Below are positions 51,387 through 53,751 of a DNA stretch of 53,751 nucleotides, piece by piece. Below the pieces are notes generated by a model. The model did no database searches and had not been told where the DNA came from. It saw only the letters and a list, made by a program, of their open reading frames with translations. The translations under genes were made by a program, and so were the position numbers. The stretch lies in assembly GCA_028718805.1 (NCBI GenBank), contig JAQUKY010000009.1:1-53751 (forward strand), written 5' to 3'. This stretch comes from Candidatus Nanoarchaeia archaeon (GTDB taxonomy: Archaea > Nanobdellota > Nanobdellia > Pacearchaeales > GW2011-AR1). Each line of letters starts with the position of its first letter. Positions within the stretch are counted from its first letter, which is position 1.

Positions 51387-52421
51387 TCAAAAAGAGTTAA
51401 CAATCTTTAAAATTCTTGGAATGTTCATCATAGAATTATTTTCAAGCATATATGTGCAGGATAAACATGAAGACTTACATTGAAGGGTTGATTCTTTTAT
51501 CTTTTGTTTTACATTGTTAATATTACTTTTATTTAAATCTTTATAATATAAAGCATTGCCATCGAGATTAATCGGAGAGCTGGCACTAACACAAGACAAT
51601 ACTACACCATTATAATCAATACATAAGGAACTTTTTCCAGCTTTACACTCCCATTTAAGATTCTCTCCTCTGATAAATCTTGACCAGACTTCAAAATATT
51701 CTGGGGGATTAATTATAAGTTTACTTTTTCTTGATCTATCTGCCAAAAATCTTGATATTTTTTCTACTTCTTGAATATCATCTTTATCTCCTCTTTTAAA
51801 GAAAGGGGTTGAATCATAATTTATATTGGTAGGCAAAGGTGAAGATTCCCCTAAATGTATAGAAATAGGAATTTTATAATGTTCTGTTAACCATAAAATT
51901 TTGGTAGTTTCATCACAATTTTCTTTGGTGATGCAATGATTAAGTTTTACCCCAACATCAGTTCTAATCAATCTCTCTAATTTTTCTTTTACTTCAGAGT
52001 AATTTTTAAGTGCAGGATTGGTTATACTGTCTATTGCTATATCAACAACATCAATTCCTGCGTTTACTACCTCATCAATCCCAATGTTCTTAAAAGAACC
52101 ATTTGTATGGACAATAGTAAACATTCCTTTATTATTAGCATAGCGAATATTATCAGCCAAGTCGCTTCTTAAAGTTGGCTCACCACCATAAAAAGCTAGA
52201 TACCAAACACCAAATTCATTAAATTTATCAATAACTTCTTTACTTTCTTGAGTGCTAAGTTCTTGGTTAGCATCAACATTCTTTTTTGTATAACAATAAA
52301 TACAATTTCTATCACATCTCCTAGTTACAAAAATTGTCCCCATGTTTAATGTTGGGTGAGAGAAAAATCTAGACAAAAAATATAATTTCAAAAACTTACT
52401 TTTTGACTTTAATCTTGACAT
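51387..52421 (-). CDS. Radical SAM protein with Cys-rich C-terminal domain
   Basis: The 344-aa protein has the radical SAM cluster at Cys36, Cys40 and Cys43 (RRCDRNCIYCYTKK), then YLAFYGGEPTLRSDL, the GGEP SAM-binding motif. The C-terminal CKAGKSSLCIDYNGVVLSC and CKSSCLSCTYM resemble a SPASM-type auxiliary cluster domain, as in peptide-modifying maturases. No small precursor peptide is obvious within 300 bp. Substrate unknown. Confidence 0.83.
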   Translation of the reverse strand: MSRLKSKSKFLKLYFLSRFFSHPTLNMGTIFVTRRCDRNCIYCYTKKNVDANQELSTQESKEVIDKFNEFGVWYLAFYGGEPTLRSDLADNIRYANNKGMFTIVHTNGSFKNIGIDEVVNAGIDVVDIAIDSITNPALKNYSEVKEKLERLIRTDVGVKLNHCITKENCDETTKILWLTEHYKIPISIHLGESSPLPTNINYDSTPFFKRGDKDDIQEVEKISRFLADRSRKSKLIINPPEYFEVWSRFIRGENLKWECKAGKSSLCIDYNGVVLSCVSASSPINLDGNALYYKDLNKSNINNVKQKIKESTLQCKSSCLSCTYMLENNSMMNIPRILKIVNSF

Positions 52422-52507
52422 TTTTAATCAGAACTCTTATTCCCTTAAGGTTTAAAGGCAGTATCTGAATATAAAAAAGTTCTTATGATTTTTTACGCTA
52501 AATACGA

Positions 52508-52520
52508 AAAATTTAAATAT
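52508..52520 (+). promoter_or_regulatory. TATA box for the tandem Lrp regulator
   Basis: AAAATTTAAATAT is centred about 27 nt before ATG 52543; this spacing favours that ATG over TTG 52537. Confidence 0.6.
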
Positions 52521-52542
52521 ATAATATGTATTTAGATTGAAA

Positions 52543-53643
52543 ATGGCAGAGTTTATAGGGAAAGTAGTTGAATCTGATTATGGTAAAGAAGTCAAAATAA
52601 CCCTCAAGGATAAAAAAATACTAGCCGCGCTCACCATGAATGTAAGATTAAGCCCAAGTGAAATAGGAAGAATAGTTGGCTTGTCAAAAGATGCTGTTAG
52701 ATACAGAATCAACCAGCTTGAAAAAAGAGGGGTAATAAGGGGCAGCGTAGTTATTTTAAACCCCTCAAAAGTTGGTTATTATTTACACACCTTATTATTG
52801 AAATTTGAGAACTTATCTGAGAAAAAAGAGAATAAGATAATAGATTTTCTTGCATCGCACCCATTTGGAGTTTGGTTTGGGAAGTGTAGTGGTCAGTGGG
52901 ATTTTGTTTTCCAGTTTATTGCAAAAGACATTAAGCATTTTGATAAGGTAATACAAAAAATAAAGCTAGTTTGTGGAGAAAATTTAAAAGACTATGAAAA
53001 TTTAACTGTATTTAATTTAATTAAGTATGTAGATTTACAAGATGATTTTTGCAAAAATCTTGATTTAAAATTTAAATTTGAAAAAAAAGATACTTCATTT
53101 GCAAAGGAGATAAAAAAAGGGATAATAGATTTTGATTATGATAACCAAATAAAGTTGGATCTAAATGATGCCAGAATACTCAAAGCGTTATCTGAAAATG
53201 CTTCTGCCTCTATTTCTGACATATCAAAAAAAACAAGAATTCCTAGAGATACGATAGTCAATCGTATAAGAAAAATGATTAATAACAACCTAATAATCGC
53301 TTTTAATCCTGTTATAAATATTACTTATCTAAAATATCATCTCTATATAATACTCTTCCATTTAGTGAATTCTACGAAAGAAAAAGAATTTTTGAATTAT
53401 TTATCTGCTCATCCATTTGTTGCGTATGGTGGAAAGACAACAGGGAAATATGAAGCTCAAATATTTTTAGCTGTAAAAAATCCAATGCACATGCATGAGA
53501 TAATGACCGATTTTAGAAGAAAATTTTCAGATACAATTGGAAGTTATGAATCATTATTAGTAATTAAAGATTATAAATATACATTTTTACCAAAAGGAGT
53601 TTTCAGTTTATTTTATAAACCATCTCCTCTGTCCGGAGTTTAA
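52543..53643 (+). CDS. Lrp/AsnC-family regulator with two tandem units
   Basis: The 366-aa protein has two copies of the Lrp plan in one chain. The first winged HTH is at about 22-72 (LTMNVRLSPSEIGRIVGLSK, DAVRYRINQLEKRGVIRG) with a ligand-binding-type beta-alpha domain to about 160. The second HTH is at about 205-255 (ISDISKKTRIPRDTIVNRIRKM) with another effector domain. Single-unit Lrp proteins dimerise, so this chain may be a built-in dimer. Start ATG 52543 is set by the TATA spacing. Targets are unknown. Confidence 0.85.
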   Translation: MAEFIGKVVESDYGKEVKITLKDKKILAALTMNVRLSPSEIGRIVGLSKDAVRYRINQLEKRGVIRGSVVILNPSKVGYYLHTLLLKFENLSEKKENKIIDFLASHPFGVWFGKCSGQWDFVFQFIAKDIKHFDKVIQKIKLVCGENLKDYENLTVFNLIKYVDLQDDFCKNLDLKFKFEKKDTSFAKEIKKGIIDFDYDNQIKLDLNDARILKALSENASASISDISKKTRIPRDTIVNRIRKMINNNLIIAFNPVINITYLKYHLYIILFHLVNSTKEKEFLNYLSAHPFVAYGGKTTGKYEAQIFLAVKNPMHMHEIMTDFRRKFSDTIGSYESLLVIKDYKYTFLPKGVFSLFYKPSPLSGV

Positions 53644-53671
53644 AATAAAACCGAAAAATAGTTAATCTCAG

Positions 53672-53716
53672 AACTCGAATAGGATATATGCTTCAACAAA
53701 ATATCCTACCCGAGTT
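53672..53716. repeat. 16-bp inverted repeat with a start codon in its loop
   Basis: The arm 53672-53687 and the arm 53701-53716 are complementary at 14 of 16 positions (ends AACTCG and CGAGTT, inner GGATAT and ATATCC). The 13-base loop 53688-53700 begins with the ATG of the partial gene. It may be a control hairpin, a regulator-binding palindrome or a transposon-end structure. Confidence 0.7.
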
Positions 53717-53751
53717 TAATAATAAATTAGAAGAGCAATTAATTAAACTTT
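53688..53751 (+). CDS. Possible gene start, cut by window edge
   Basis: ATG 53688 opens a frame with no stop to the window end (21 codons, beginning MLQQNILPEF). The start codon lies in the loop of the inverted repeat at 53672-53716. Too short for identification; support is only the open frame and position. Confidence 0.35.
   Translation, partial: MLQQNILPEFNNKLEEQLIKL

Overview
The window is AT-rich DNA from an archaeon. RpoN, AglB-type oligosaccharyltransferase, archaeal SecF-SecD, a preQ0/archaeosine-type QueC, archaeal 5S rRNA and tRNA genes, and TATA-box promoters all point that way. The lone 5S gene, the very compact layout and the small proteins suggest a reduced DPANN-type lineage (Woesearchaeota/Pacearchaeota-like). 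That placement is inference; no 16S gene is present.

Layout. (1) 1-358: the end of an insertion-sequence transposase and a 48-aa zinc ribbon. (2) 525-6463: an N-glycosylation block with AglB, a TylF-like methyltransferase, a GlcNAc-1-P transferase and a flippase. (3) 6482-18483, mostly minus strand: sugar synthesis and glycosyltransferases. Its core is a translationally coupled set: WbpB-like dehydrogenase, a fused WbpD/WbpE-like acetyltransferase-aminotransferase, and an LpxC deacetylase with an intact active site. (4) 18655-19986: a frameshifted PQ-loop gene, a CysH-type reductase and a small ribbon-helix-helix protein. (5) 20107-31531: methyltransferases, GT9, GDP-mannose dehydratase, nucleotidyltransferases, GDPD, GT2, an aminotransferase, a form-IV RuBisCO-like protein coupled to a nucleotidyltransferase, and a WavE-like protein. 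(6) 31558-39795: a second flippase, two sulfatase-fold enzymes with Thr instead of Cys/Ser, radical SAM, GT2 and membrane proteins. (7) 39940-44479: housekeeping genes secF-secD, three tRNAs, 5S rRNA, rpoN and dus. (8) 44487-53751: a MacB-like ABC system with a HAD enzyme and a secreted protein, a radical SAM protein, a tandem Lrp regulator and a partial gene.

How it fits together. Most of the first 40 kb builds and exports a decorated surface glycan. Nucleotide sugars are made, assembled by membrane and soluble glycosyltransferases on a polyprenyl carrier, flipped, and transferred by AglB to proteins secreted through the SecDF-assisted translocon.

Transcription signals are unusually legible. 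Many first genes have an AT-rich TATA-like box centred about 24-27 nt before the ATG, which predicts leaderless mRNAs, while internal genes overlap by 4-14 nt. Two housekeeping mRNAs (secF and rpoN) begin 11-16 nt after a tRNA or 5S rRNA, with no room for a promoter of their own. The most unusual items are the LpxC operon, the RuBisCO-like/nucleotidyltransferase pair, the shared C-terminal 'LGY' tails near sulfur enzymes, and a mini-protein resembling the hypusine-bearing domain of aIF5A.
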